Part shown: positions 24,731 through 32,272 of the stretch, piece after piece
Layout: every line of letters begins with the position of its first letter
How positions within the stretch are numbered: position 1 is the first letter of the stretch
From: CAZSWS01 sp964610765
GTDB lineage: Bacteria > Bacteroidota > Bacteroidia > Bacteroidales > Tannerellaceae
DNA: 32,272 nucleotides
Assembly (NCBI GenBank): GCA_964610765.1
Contig: CAZSWS010000027.1
Location: 1-32,272 of the forward strand
Direction of reading: 5' to 3'
Notes under the pieces: generated by a model
Databases searched by the model: none
What the model was told of the DNA's origin: nothing
The model's input: the letters and a program-made list of their open reading frames with translations, nothing else
Program-made: the position numbers and the translations under genes

Positions 24731-24800
24731 AAATAAATGACATTTTGTCGCAAATTATTCGCAGAAACGACAAATACATGCAAATAAGTGACATTCTGTC
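24731..24800. promoter_or_regulatory. Twin GACA-N3-TGTC dyads in the hsp20-pyrH spacer
   Basis: A 19-nt sequence at 24731-24749 recurs at 24782-24800 with 17 identical bases, 51 nt apart start to start. Each copy ends in a perfect dyad, GACATTTTGTC or GACATTCTGTC. Paired dyads at a spacing near five helical turns between divergent genes suggest an operator bound by a dimeric regulator. The rest of the 307-nt spacer shows nothing else clear. Confidence 0.45.
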
Positions 24801-24941
24801 TATTTTTAACAAAAACAGGTAAATACATAAAAGGCATAGGAGCTTTACCATGAAACTTGGTCTTGAACACCAAAAGGAGATGCAACACAATATCTTTTTG
24901 TAACTTGCGAGTCATTTATAAATTACACGAATAGAGATCGT

Positions 24942-25652
24942 ATGAAAACGTACAAACGAATTTTACTCAAGTTGAGTGGCGAGTCGCTAATGGGAGATAG
25001 CGAATATGGTATTGATGAAAAAAGGCTACAGGAATATGCTACTCAAATCAAAGAAATAGCCGAATCGGGCGTTCAGATAGGAATCGTTATTGGCGGAGGA
25101 AACATTTTCCGCGGATTGAGTGGTGCTGCAAAAGGATTTGACCGCGTAAAAGGTGATCAAATGGGCATGTTAGCCACTGTCATCAACAGCCTGGCACTTA
25201 GCTCTGCACTCAACTCCGTACAAGTTAAATCATCTGTTTTGACAGCTATCCGGATGGAGCCTATCGGAGAGTTTTACAATAAATGGCGGGCTATCGAATT
25301 GTTAGAGCAAGGAAAGGTTGTGATTATGTCCGGCGGTACAGGCAACCCATTCTTCACAACCGATACCGGCTCATCTTTAAGAGGTATTGAGATTGAAGCT
25401 GATGTGATGCTCAAAGGAACTCGCGTAGACGGCATCTACACCGCCGACCCTGAGAAAGACCCCAACGCCGTTAAGTTTGATGAAATCACGTTCGACGAGA
25501 TATATAACAGAGGGCTTAAAATCATGGATTTAACAGCCACAACCATGTGTAAAGAAAACAACCTACCCCTTATTGTTTTCGACATGGATACCTATGGCAA
25601 CCTCAAAAAAGTAGTTTCAGGAGAAAAGATAGGAACACTCGTGCACAATTAA
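24942..25652 (+). CDS. pyrH: UMP kinase
   Basis: A 236-residue cytoplasmic amino-acid-kinase-fold enzyme phosphorylating UMP to UDP in pyrimidine nucleotide synthesis. Motifs are LLKLSGESLMG (8-18), IGIVIGGGNIFRG (48-60), GDQMGMLATVINSLAL, MSGGTGNPFFTTDT and ADVMLKGTRVDGIYTADP. Length is normal for the family. It is divergent from hsp20, and its last four bases overlap the end of the convergent rluF gene. Bacteroides often have frr downstream of pyrH, but here it is not adjacent. Confidence 0.98.
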   Translation: MKTYKRILLKLSGESLMGDSEYGIDEKRLQEYATQIKEIAESGVQIGIVIGGGNIFRGLSGAAKGFDRVKGDQMGMLATVINSLALSSALNSVQVKSSVLTAIRMEPIGEFYNKWRAIELLEQGKVVIMSGGTGNPFFTTDTGSSLRGIEIEADVMLKGTRVDGIYTADPEKDPNAVKFDEITFDEIYNRGLKIMDLTATTMCKENNLPLIVFDMDTYGNLKKVVSGEKIGTLVHN

Positions 25653-26641
25653 CCTCTTCTTCTTCCGGTATTGCGTGATTTTCCGGAAGATTTAGGTGCT
25701 TGACTTTTCGAGCCGGTCGGTCTTTTCGTTTGTGATGAGGCCGATGGTTTAGCATGCGAAGCACCGAAGCCCGGAGCTCCTCCGCCACGTTTACCGGCAG
25801 AAGCTGATTTGGGGCGACTACGCTTTGGCTGCTTGGCTATACTGGTTGATTTGCGATAGTCGGTTTGAATATCCAGTCTTTCTAAAGCTTTATTCATTGC
25901 TTTATTACTGGAGGCTGATTTTTTAGCTCCTTCTCTATTATCCGATTCCTCCAGCAACTTAAATAAGCCTTCTAACTCTGCCTGGGTCAGGTCTCGCCAA
26001 TTTCCTTGCCCCAACTTGCCCAATTCGATGTTCATAATCTGGATTCTTTCCAGCTTAACCACCTCATAGTCAAAGTAGGCACACATCCGGCGTATCTGCC
26101 TATTCAAGCCTTGTATTAAGGATATTTGAAATGTATACGGATTGATTTTTTTAATTTCACTGCGACGAGTCACCCGATCCAAGATAGGCACTCCTTGCTG
26201 CATCCGTGTGATAAATTCATCGGTGAGGGGTTTATCCACATGAACAATATATTCTTTCTTGTGGTTATTACCCACACGGAGTATTTTATTAACAATATCT
26301 CCGTCATTAGTCAGCAGAATCAATCCTTGCGAATCTTTGTCTAACCGACCAATGGGATAAATGCGTTGTTCATGACTGATAAAATCTACGATATTATCTT
26401 TTTCTTTCGGGTCGGTCGTGCTCACCACTCCCACCGGCTTATTAAAAGCAATATAAACCGGTTCAATATCGTTTTGTATCAGCTGTCCACGGACCTTCAC
26501 TTTTTGCCCGGGATAGACATTCATGCCAATGGTTGCTTTTTTCCCATTGATAGTCACCTGCCCCTCTTCTATCAAACGGTCGGCTTCTCTTCGGGAGCAA
26601 AATCCCGAACTACTGATATATTTATTGATTCTATACTCCAT
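25649..26641 (-). CDS. rluF: RluF-like 23S rRNA pseudouridine synthase with basic tail
   Basis: A 330-residue pseudouridine synthase of the RsuA/RluB/RluF group. An N-terminal S4 RNA-binding domain (about 1-60, with INKYISSSGFCSRREADRLI) is followed by the catalytic domain with Asp101 in GRLDKDSQGLILLTNDG and the C-terminal NRQIRRMCAYFDYEVVKLERIQIMNI. The catalytic part most resembles RluF, which modifies U2604 of 23S rRNA. Residues about 236-330 form a Lys/Arg/Ser/Gly-rich low-complexity tail (KRGGGAPGFG, KSRNTGRRRG) expected to be disordered and to bind RNA. Its stop overlaps that of pyrH on the opposite strand. Confidence 0.9.
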   Translation of the reverse strand: MEYRINKYISSSGFCSRREADRLIEEGQVTINGKKATIGMNVYPGQKVKVRGQLIQNDIEPVYIAFNKPVGVVSTTDPKEKDNIVDFISHEQRIYPIGRLDKDSQGLILLTNDGDIVNKILRVGNNHKKEYIVHVDKPLTDEFITRMQQGVPILDRVTRRSEIKKINPYTFQISLIQGLNRQIRRMCAYFDYEVVKLERIQIMNIELGKLGQGNWRDLTQAELEGLFKLLEESDNREGAKKSASSNKAMNKALERLDIQTDYRKSTSIAKQPKRSRPKSASAGKRGGGAPGFGASHAKPSASSQTKRPTGSKSQAPKSSGKSRNTGRRRG

Positions 26642-26661
26642 GAATCTTTCTTCTTCCTATA

Positions 26662-26669
26662 TATATTTG
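26662..26669 (+). promoter_or_regulatory. -7 box candidate for the FAD oxidoreductase
   Basis: TATATTTG fits TAnnTTTG; predicted leader about 119 nt to ATG 26795. A second, weaker candidate (TATCTTTA, 26762-26769, with TTTG at 26735-26738) lies closer to the gene. Which is used cannot be decided. Confidence 0.35.
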
Positions 26670-26689
26670 TAACAACTACTTAGAACCTG

Positions 26690-26723
26690 CAAAATTAGCA
26701 AGAAGTTCCGGATTCATCACAAA
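26690..26723 (-). promoter_or_regulatory. Promoter of the rluF-like gene
   Basis: On the minus strand TAATTTTG (26697-26690) fits TAnnTTTG, with TTTG (26723-26720) upstream at a slightly long spacing of 22 nt. Leader about 42 nt. Confidence 0.5.
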
Positions 26724-26794
26724 ACAAGTTTCTTTTTGTCGTCCACAAAGCAATTCTTCACTATCTTTAGATTTCAAACCTTAAACCTGCCAAT

Positions 26795-28399
26795 ATGAAA
26801 AAAATCATCTTAATGCTAACCATCCTACTACCCTGTATAGGTTGTGTGATGAATAAACCGAACATCCGCAAAGTAGATATTTGCATCTATGGCGGTACTG
26901 CGTCCGGAGTAATAGCGGCTTATTCTGCCAAAAAAATGGGCAAAACAGTCTTATTGATTGAGCCGAAAAACCATATTGGAGGTATGACAACAGGTGGTTT
27001 AGGCGAAACAGACATAGGCAACAAACAAGCCATCACCGGATTATCCAGGCTTTTTTATCAAAGGATTGGAGAGCACTACAATAAAGAAGAACAATGGACT
27101 TTTCCTCCGAGTGTTGCCTCCAAAGTGATGGATCGGTTTATCCATGAAGCGGAATTAGATATCTTGCGTGAATATCGAGCTATTCATGTAAACAAGAAAA
27201 ACACGACCATCCAGTCTATTATGGTTGAAACATTAAATAAATCTGACTTCGAAGCGATTATAGAAATTCGAGCAAAACAGTTTATAGACTGTTCCTATGA
27301 AGGAGACTTGATGGCTCTAGCAGGCGTAACCTACACGACAGGCAGGGAAAGCAACGACACATACGACGAAACATGGAGCGGTGTTCAACTACCGGAATAT
27401 AGAAAACGTTCCGGACATCACCAGTTCCCGGACCATATAGACCCATATGTTATTCCCGGCAATCCGGAAAGCGGTTTATTATGGGGGATTAGCCCGAATA
27501 AACTGGAAGCTACCGGAAGTGCCGACCAACTTATTCAGGCTTACAACTTCAGGATATGCCTTACAAACGACCCAAAAAACAGGATTCCTATTACTGAACC
27601 GGACAATTATAATCCGGACAACTATGAGTTGCTGATACGCCTTTTTGAAGCACAGAAGAACGACCGAGACATCAATCAATACTTCATTTGGAGCTTGATG
27701 CCGGATAACAAAACAGATATAAACAATCGAGGAGCATTCTCGACAGACATGATAGGGGCTAATCATAACTATCCGGAAGCCAGTCATGAAGAACGAGAAA
27801 AAATAATCAAAGAGCATATAGATTATACCAAAGGGCTACTATACTTCTACCTGACTGACCCTCGCGTTCCTGTCGAATTGCAATCCTTTGTTTCTGAATG
27901 GGGTTATCCTAAAGATGAATATATTGACAATGACCATTGGAGTCCTCAACTCTATATCAGAGAGTCGAGAAGAATGGTTGGAGAGTATGTGATGACTGAA
28001 GCTAATTGTACAGGTAAAGAAGTTGTTGACGATGCTATTGGACTGGCGGCTTATACGATGGATTCACACAACTGCCAACGAATAGTGGTTGAAGAAGCGG
28101 GGAAATATTTTGTGAAAAATGAAGGGAATGTAGAGATTGGAGGCTTTAAGCCCTACCCCATCTCTTATCGCTCATTATTACCAAAGGCAACAGAGTGTAG
28201 CAACCTCATTGTCCCTGTCTGCCTTTCAGCTTCCCACATCGCCTATGGCTCTATAAGAATGGAACCCGTATTTATGGTCTTGGGACAATCCGCCGGCGTG
28301 GCCGCTTCGCTCGCAATAGAACACAAAACATCAGTACATGATTTAGACGTACAACGAATACAGGAAATCTTAACAGACAATCCAACTTTAGACAAATAA
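26795..28399 (+). CDS. FAD-dependent oxidoreductase lipoprotein
   Basis: A 534-residue FAD-dependent oxidoreductase with a lipoprotein signal (MKKIILMLTILLPCIGC, Cys17). The dinucleotide-binding segment is VDICIYGGTASGVIAAYSAKKMG (28-50), followed by IEPKNHIGGMTTGGLG. The C-terminal half has the FAD contact 'RESRRMVGEYVMTEANC' and 'SASHIAYGSIRMEPVFMVLGQSAGVAA'. This family is common in Bacteroidetes polysaccharide loci and on Planctomycete genomes; substrates are mostly unknown, possibly sugars or sugar-linked groups. Residues after the cysteine (VMNKP) are not acidic, suggesting a periplasmic location. Its stop is 7 nt from that of the convergent GH18 gene, with no terminator between them. 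Confidence 0.88.
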   Translation: MKKIILMLTILLPCIGCVMNKPNIRKVDICIYGGTASGVIAAYSAKKMGKTVLLIEPKNHIGGMTTGGLGETDIGNKQAITGLSRLFYQRIGEHYNKEEQWTFPPSVASKVMDRFIHEAELDILREYRAIHVNKKNTTIQSIMVETLNKSDFEAIIEIRAKQFIDCSYEGDLMALAGVTYTTGRESNDTYDETWSGVQLPEYRKRSGHHQFPDHIDPYVIPGNPESGLLWGISPNKLEATGSADQLIQAYNFRICLTNDPKNRIPITEPDNYNPDNYELLIRLFEAQKNDRDINQYFIWSLMPDNKTDINNRGAFSTDMIGANHNYPEASHEEREKIIKEHIDYTKGLLYFYLTDPRVPVELQSFVSEWGYPKDEYIDNDHWSPQLYIRESRRMVGEYVMTEANCTGKEVVDDAIGLAAYTMDSHNCQRIVVEEAGKYFVKNEGNVEIGGFKPYPISYRSLLPKATECSNLIVPVCLSASHIAYGSIRMEPVFMVLGQSAGVAASLAIEHKTSVHDLDVQRIQEILTDNPTLDK

Positions 28400-28406
28400 G
28401 ACCGAA

Positions 28407-29414
28407 CTATTTATTGAACAAACCATTGTACACGGCTTTACGCAGTGTGCCTTCCTCGTCGTCGCCATTATAATCCCAGTACATAGCGCCCAGCATGCCT
28501 TTTTCCATTATATATGTACACTTGATAGCTATCGACTGAGCATCGTCATAGCCACAAATCATCGGTGTAGTGTCACTACGGCTTAAGTAAGGGGCTTTCG
28601 CTACGTCATCCCATTTCATGACTACTGAATCTAGGGTAACAATCTTCTTATAGTCAACAAATCCACCCAATTCAGGCGCTGCTCGTCCATAAAAGGGAAT
28701 GCCCATAACTAGCTTATTCAATGGCACACCTGCAGCTTCATGCGCTTTGACTGCTTCATCTGCTGAAATAGAACCGGTTAACTCCGAACGATACAAAGCA
28801 GAATGGTGATGCGGCGCACCTCCCATATCGTATGCCATGATATTTACAAAATCAATAAAAGGATCTATTGCTACAAAGTCAATATACTTACCACTAGCTG
28901 CCGTAGCCAGTGTCAGTAATTTCTTTTGCCCGATAGCTTCTCGTATGTCTCTCATCAATAAGGTAAAGTTATCCCGGTCAGCCGGAGAAGAAGAAATCCC
29001 TGCCATGCCGGATGTGGGATACTCCCAATCAATATCTATCCCGTCTAAATCAAACTCATCAACAACACGCTGACAGTCTGCAGCAAAGGACAACCGACTA
29101 GTCTCATCTGCAGCCATTTCACTAAAACGCCCACTTTCCCATCCTCCGATAGATAAAAGAATCTTCAACGAGGGCTTTTGTTCTTTTAATGATACGATAC
29201 TTTTCAAACGATTTTCATTGTCAATCCTAACACCATCATACGAATCCGTAACATGTCCGAATGCATAATTGATATGGGTAATATAATCAGGATCAGGCAT
29301 CACCTTACTCCACGAGGTTACATACGCAACAACTACTCTCTCTTCACTCGCCGACTTACATGACATCAACAAGCAAGCTATCAACATTAAGCACGTTATT
29401 TTAAGTCTGTTCAT
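28407..29414 (-). CDS. GH18 glycoside hydrolase lipoprotein (chitinase or endo-N-acetylglucosaminidase type)
   Basis: A 335-residue lipoprotein of glycoside hydrolase family 18, which cleaves beta-1,4 bonds next to N-acetylglucosamine in chitin or N-glycans. The signal ends at LLMSC (Cys19). The catalytic motif is DGIDIDWE (124-131), with Glu131 as acid and Asp129 as its partner; LSIGGWESG and NIMAYDMGG are the other core motifs. All active-site residues are present. It begins MNRLK at 29414; an upstream TTG (29420) is not needed. A terminator-like hairpin ends about 12 nt before the ATG. It lies downstream of the DUF1080 gene, with 97 nt between them. Confidence 0.93.
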   Translation of the reverse strand: MNRLKITCLMLIACLLMSCKSASEERVVVAYVTSWSKVMPDPDYITHINYAFGHVTDSYDGVRIDNENRLKSIVSLKEQKPSLKILLSIGGWESGRFSEMAADETSRLSFAADCQRVVDEFDLDGIDIDWEYPTSGMAGISSSPADRDNFTLLMRDIREAIGQKKLLTLATAASGKYIDFVAIDPFIDFVNIMAYDMGGAPHHHSALYRSELTGSISADEAVKAHEAAGVPLNKLVMGIPFYGRAAPELGGFVDYKKIVTLDSVVMKWDDVAKAPYLSRSDTTPMICGYDDAQSIAIKCTYIMEKGMLGAMYWDYNGDDEEGTLRKAVYNGLFNK

Positions 29415-29425
29415 ATTCAATGGGT

Positions 29426-29470
29426 TTTAAAAAACAATCCATGCAATATATAGAATTCATACTGCATGGA
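29426..29470 (-). terminator. Hairpin between the DUF1080 gene and GH18
   Basis: On the minus strand TCCATGCA (29470-29463) pairs perfectly with TGCATGGA (29445-29438) around a 17-nt loop, followed by TTGTTTTTT. It would end the upstream transcript or attenuate it just before GH18. No -7 box was found between the DUF1080 stop and the hairpin. Confidence 0.75.
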
Positions 29471-29511
29471 TTTTCGGGATTTACTTTATCATTAATACAA
29501 TTCCATCTTCC

Positions 29512-30870
29512 TTACGGAAGCTCTTTTATTTTTACGTTCTTGAACATGACTTCATCGCCATGATCTTGGAGCAAGATGTTTCCTTCCATGGCATTGCCAA
29601 AGTTGGGCCAATCACGGTATTTACTATAGGCTACTAAAGCATTCCACATCTGCGTGTTCCGATCGTACTCAACCAATTTTACACCATTCAACCAATGTTC
29701 TACATGGTTGCCTTGTACAATAACCGTAGCGGTATTAAAGTCGTTCTTTTTGAAGGGTTTATTGTCCGGAGCCGGTATCAAGTCATATACAGCACCTAAC
29801 TTTCTATTCCCTTTGACACCTAATTTGGCATCGGGATGCTTGTTGTCGTCTAAAATCTGAAACTCGCAACCGATGGCTGACCCTTCTCCTTTGTTCAAGT
29901 CCGGGTTTACAAAGTATTTTATACCACTGTTAGCCCCTTCGGTGATTTTAAAGTCAACAGTCAACACAAAGTTTTTATACTTCCGTGTAGTTACGATGTC
30001 TCCACCATTCGTTGATTCTCCTCCACCACTTTTATGCACTTTAAGGATACCATTATCCATCGACCATCCCTTTTCCGGGAAAGCATTGATTTTAGCACCA
30101 CGCCAACCTTCAGCTGACTTGCCATCCCACAACAATTTCCAACCGTCTTTCTTTTCTCTTTCAGACAATGTATTAGGTATAGCATTCACCTCAGCTATCT
30201 CGTTGCGCTGCGGAGTACGATACTTTTCCAACTCAGTGGTACATATCCGTATGTTCTTCCAACTGACCGTTTTCCCGGCATCAGCTTCGTTACCAATAGA
30301 ATGCACTTGCAAAGCAATAAAGCCTTCTAAAGTCATATCATCCCACAAGTCAACACAGGGAACACCATTAAGCCAGGTACGAATGGAACTGCCTATCGCT
30401 TCAATACGTGCTTTGTTCCAAACATCTTTTTTAAAGGCTGTCTGTGCCGAAGGATTTTTCTCCAACGGATACAACCATCCTCTTCGGGCCTCGTCATAAA
30501 CACCGCCACTCCATCCACGAGCAGAAGGGTCTATTTCATATTGGTAGCCATGCACTCTTCCATTATTATAGTCTTTGCGACTCTCACTACGGAACTGAAC
30601 GCCTGAGTTTAAGCTATTATCTACTTTAAACTCAAACTCAAGAATAAAGTCTCCATAATTCTTCTGTGTAACTAAAAATGTATTGGGTGTCCCCATTTTT
30701 GAAGTCCCTACAATGGCGCCATCTTTAACAACATATTCGGCCTTACCATTCAGTTTCTTCCAACCTTTCAGATTCTTACCATTAAAGAGAGATTCCCATT
30801 GTTGGGCTGATAAGGGTATAGCAACTAATGCGATTAAAGCTATACATAGTATCTTTTTCATATCTTTCAT
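29512..30870 (-). CDS. Exported protein with two DUF1080 (3-keto-disaccharide hydrolase-like) domains
   Basis: A 452-residue exported protein. The signal is MKKILCIALIALVAIPLSA if translation starts at 30861; the first ATG, 30870, adds MKD. It carries two tandem DUF1080 domains, about 22-212 and 238-452. Both begin 'WESLFNGKNLKGWKK' or 'WKLLWDGKSAEGWRG', contain 'FILEFEFKVDNSLNSGVQFRS' or 'FVLTVDFKITEGANSGIKYF', and end near 'EVMFKNVKIKEL' or 'VSWKNIRICT'. This concanavalin-like family is annotated as 3-keto-disaccharide hydrolases that cleave glycosides oxidised at C3. It starts 9 nt after a Gfo/Idh/MocA oxidoreductase gene, which could provide or process the 3-keto substrate. Confidence 0.92.
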   Translation of the reverse strand: MKDMKKILCIALIALVAIPLSAQQWESLFNGKNLKGWKKLNGKAEYVVKDGAIVGTSKMGTPNTFLVTQKNYGDFILEFEFKVDNSLNSGVQFRSESRKDYNNGRVHGYQYEIDPSARGWSGGVYDEARRGWLYPLEKNPSAQTAFKKDVWNKARIEAIGSSIRTWLNGVPCVDLWDDMTLEGFIALQVHSIGNEADAGKTVSWKNIRICTTELEKYRTPQRNEIAEVNAIPNTLSEREKKDGWKLLWDGKSAEGWRGAKINAFPEKGWSMDNGILKVHKSGGGESTNGGDIVTTRKYKNFVLTVDFKITEGANSGIKYFVNPDLNKGEGSAIGCEFQILDDNKHPDAKLGVKGNRKLGAVYDLIPAPDNKPFKKNDFNTATVIVQGNHVEHWLNGVKLVEYDRNTQMWNALVAYSKYRDWPNFGNAMEGNILLQDHGDEVMFKNVKIKELP

Positions 30871-30879
30871 CTTAATAAA

Positions 30880-32272
30880 TCACACTTTATAAAAATCTTC
30901 CCATCCCTTACGAGGAGGTAAACCGGTCAACATCGCATTAGCAAATGCATTGTTGGTAATTTGTTTGGTTCGGCTATCAAAATACAATTTCGTATTCAAA
31001 CGCTGTGCCATTACTCCTAAAGAGAACACTTGACTCAACGGACCGTGTATTTCAAACGGCGAACGTGTCTTTTCTTCACCCATACAAGCCAGCAAGAAGT
31101 TTTCAAAGTGATTAGAAGGACTCTTAGGTACTTCCGGAAGCTTAGAAGCCATTTCTTTTGCTTTTTCTTCCGGTATAATACTCAATGTACTACCATGCGA
31201 CCCTCCTTTGAATATTAAATCTTTACTATAAATAATCTTTCCCGGATTCAGTTTCGCTTCTTTTATTTCGCCTGCCCCGGATGCCGGAATGTTCGGGTCT
31301 AACGCCGAAACGCCATATCCTGCAGGAATAGGGGGTAAATTACCTACTCCATCATACCATGTTAAATCAACAGGTGGCATATCACGTCTATTGGGGAACT
31401 TGAATAAAATAGTCGACGACATCGGAAAGAAATAGTCATTATGCCCGGTCAGTTTAACTGCATCAATTTCATAAGGCAAGCCTAATTCCAAAAACTCATG
31501 AACCGTATCCATAATATGTGCACCCCAGTCACCCAATGCACCCATACCTAAATCGTACCAACTCCGCCACTCTCCATAATGATATAGCTTGCTATACTCA
31601 TGGTAAGGAACTGCACACATCCAGTTTTTCCAGTCTAATGTAGATGGGATAGGCTCAGCATCAGGTAGTTTATAAATATTCGTGTCCCATGTATGCCAAC
31701 GTCTTGGATTATTCATATGCGCTGAAACAGCAGTTACATCTTTAATGATACCGGCGTCCATCCAAGCTTTAAACTGAAAATAATTTCCTTCCGAGTGTCC
31801 TTGATTACCCACCTGCGTAACTACATTAGGGTATTTACGGGCAGCCTGCATCATCAGTTCTGCTTCCATAAAGGTACGAGCCATTGGCTTTTCAACATAT
31901 ACATGCTTGCCGTAAGCCATAGCCATCATACAGATTGGGAAATGCGAATGGTCCGGAGTAGCTACAGCTACTGCATCAATCTGATTCCCCATCTTATCAA
32001 ACATCTCTCTGAAGTCTTGAAAGCGTTTGGCTTTAGGATATTTATTCATCATCTTCTGTGTATGCGGAGCACCCATGTCGATATCACACAATGCAACCAC
32101 ATTTGCCATACCGGTTCTTTCAAAATCATTCATGATTTGTTCGCCCCGATTTCCAATACCTATATGTGCCAAGTTTACTTTTTTATTTGCACCTTTCACG
32201 CGTGCCATTTCGGCAGCGGTAAGGGGAGTTACTGAGCCTAGGGATATTCCGGCGGTGGCTAAACCGGCTGTT
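30880..32272 (-). CDS. Gfo/Idh/MocA-family oxidoreductase (5' end outside window)
   Basis: An exported NAD(P)-dependent sugar oxidoreductase. The core begins VNLAHIGIGNRGEQIMNDF (Rossmann GxGxxG), then AVAVATPDHSHFPICM and YVEKPMARTFMEAELM (the EKP motif with its lysine). The C-terminal half shows the substrate domain with AHMNNPRRW and GALGDWGAHIMDTVHEF. The ATG at 32208 is internal: the frame stays open upstream to the edge as TAGLATAGISLGSVTPLTAAE, the hydrophobic core of a Tat-type signal, so the true start lies beyond 32272. Members of this group near DUF1080 genes probably oxidise or reduce C3 of glycosides. It is cotranscribed with the DUF1080 gene, 9 nt downstream. Confidence 0.92.
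   Translation of the reverse strand, partial: TAGLATAGISLGSVTPLTAAEMARVKGANKKVNLAHIGIGNRGEQIMNDFERTGMANVVALCDIDMGAPHTQKMMNKYPKAKRFQDFREMFDKMGNQIDAVAVATPDHSHFPICMMAMAYGKHVYVEKPMARTFMEAELMMQAARKYPNVVTQVGNQGHSEGNYFQFKAWMDAGIIKDVTAVSAHMNNPRRWHTWDTNIYKLPDAEPIPSTLDWKNWMCAVPYHEYSKLYHYGEWRSWYDLGMGALGDWGAHIMDTVHEFLELGLPYEIDAVKLTGHNDYFFPMSSTILFKFPNRRDMPPVDLTWYDGVGNLPPIPAGYGVSALDPNIPASGAGEIKEAKLNPGKIIYSKDLIFKGGSHGSTLSIIPEEKAKEMASKLPEVPKSPSNHFENFLLACMGEEKTRSPFEIHGPLSQVFSLGVMAQRLNTKLYFDSRTKQITNNAFANAMLTGLPPRKGWEDFYKV

Noticed and set aside
24691..24915. A 74-codon open frame on the minus strand between hsp20 and pyrH
   Set aside because: It runs across the duplicated DNA dyads, its internal peptide repeat simply mirrors that duplication, and no family is recognisable.
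29873..30499. A 208-codon plus-strand open frame
   Set aside because: Lies opposite the double-DUF1080 gene and shows no domain.

Overview
This window looks like chromosomal DNA from a low-GC member of Bacteroidales, most likely Bacteroidaceae. Four things point there: repeated -7 boxes of the form TAnnTTTG (the Bacteroidetes primary sigma consensus), sometimes with a TTTG-like -33 box; a serine palmitoyltransferase very close to the Bacteroides sphingolipid enzyme; a TonB-dependent receptor with a carboxypeptidase-regulatory-like N-terminus; and several lipoproteins, some with acidic residues right after the lipobox cysteine. No tRNA, rRNA, insertion sequence or CRISPR array was recognised.

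Layout. 1-584 (-): 5' part of a surface lipoprotein with Ig-like (BIG2) repeats. 585-1917: 1.3 kb without a convincing gene, containing two divergent promoters, a block of inverted repeats and an open-frame relic. 1918-6555 (+): TonB-dependent receptor and partner lipoprotein, closed by a terminator. 6798-8207 (+): a GH30-family lipoprotein whose catalytic nucleophile appears to be lost. 8356-12441 (+): ftsK, a LolA-like gene and trxB, ending at a hairpin shared with the convergent CPBP protease gene. 12498-14711 (-): CPBP protease, short-chain dehydrogenase and a DUF2023-like protein. 14950-17959 (+): T9SS plug-like (DUF5103) protein, a TcdA/ThiF-like enzyme and a double-META lipoprotein. 18282-19469 (+): serine palmitoyltransferase, convergent with uxaC (-).

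Between uxaC and serS lies a structured non-coding RNA on the minus strand (about 21019-21249) with its own consensus promoter, a 9-bp closing stem, two UUCG hairpins and a strong terminator; it is 6S/Bacteroidales-1-like in architecture. serS (+) follows, then a spacer with four contiguous degenerate 22-nt repeats. Next come a PAP2 phosphatase and DgkA (-, overlapping), a small heat-shock protein (-) with an unusually strong Shine-Dalgarno, pyrH (+), and an RluF-type pseudouridine synthase (-) with a basic tail. The right end holds an FAD-dependent oxidoreductase lipoprotein (+), then on the minus strand a Gfo/Idh/MocA oxidoreductase (cut by the window edge), a double DUF1080 (3-keto-disaccharide hydrolase family) protein and a GH18 lipoprotein.

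How genes work together. Most of the window is housekeeping: DNA translocation, thiol redox, serine charging, UMP kinase, lipid-carrier recycling and sphingolipid synthesis. Three parts are accessory: the receptor/lipoprotein/GH30 region, the Gfo/Idh/MocA-DUF1080-GH18 run (probably glycoside breakdown through 3-keto intermediates), and the BIG2 lipoprotein. I did not find a clear new multi-gene defence or mobile system. The most unusual items are the structured RNA, the nucleophile-less GH30 and the 3-keto-glycoside cluster.
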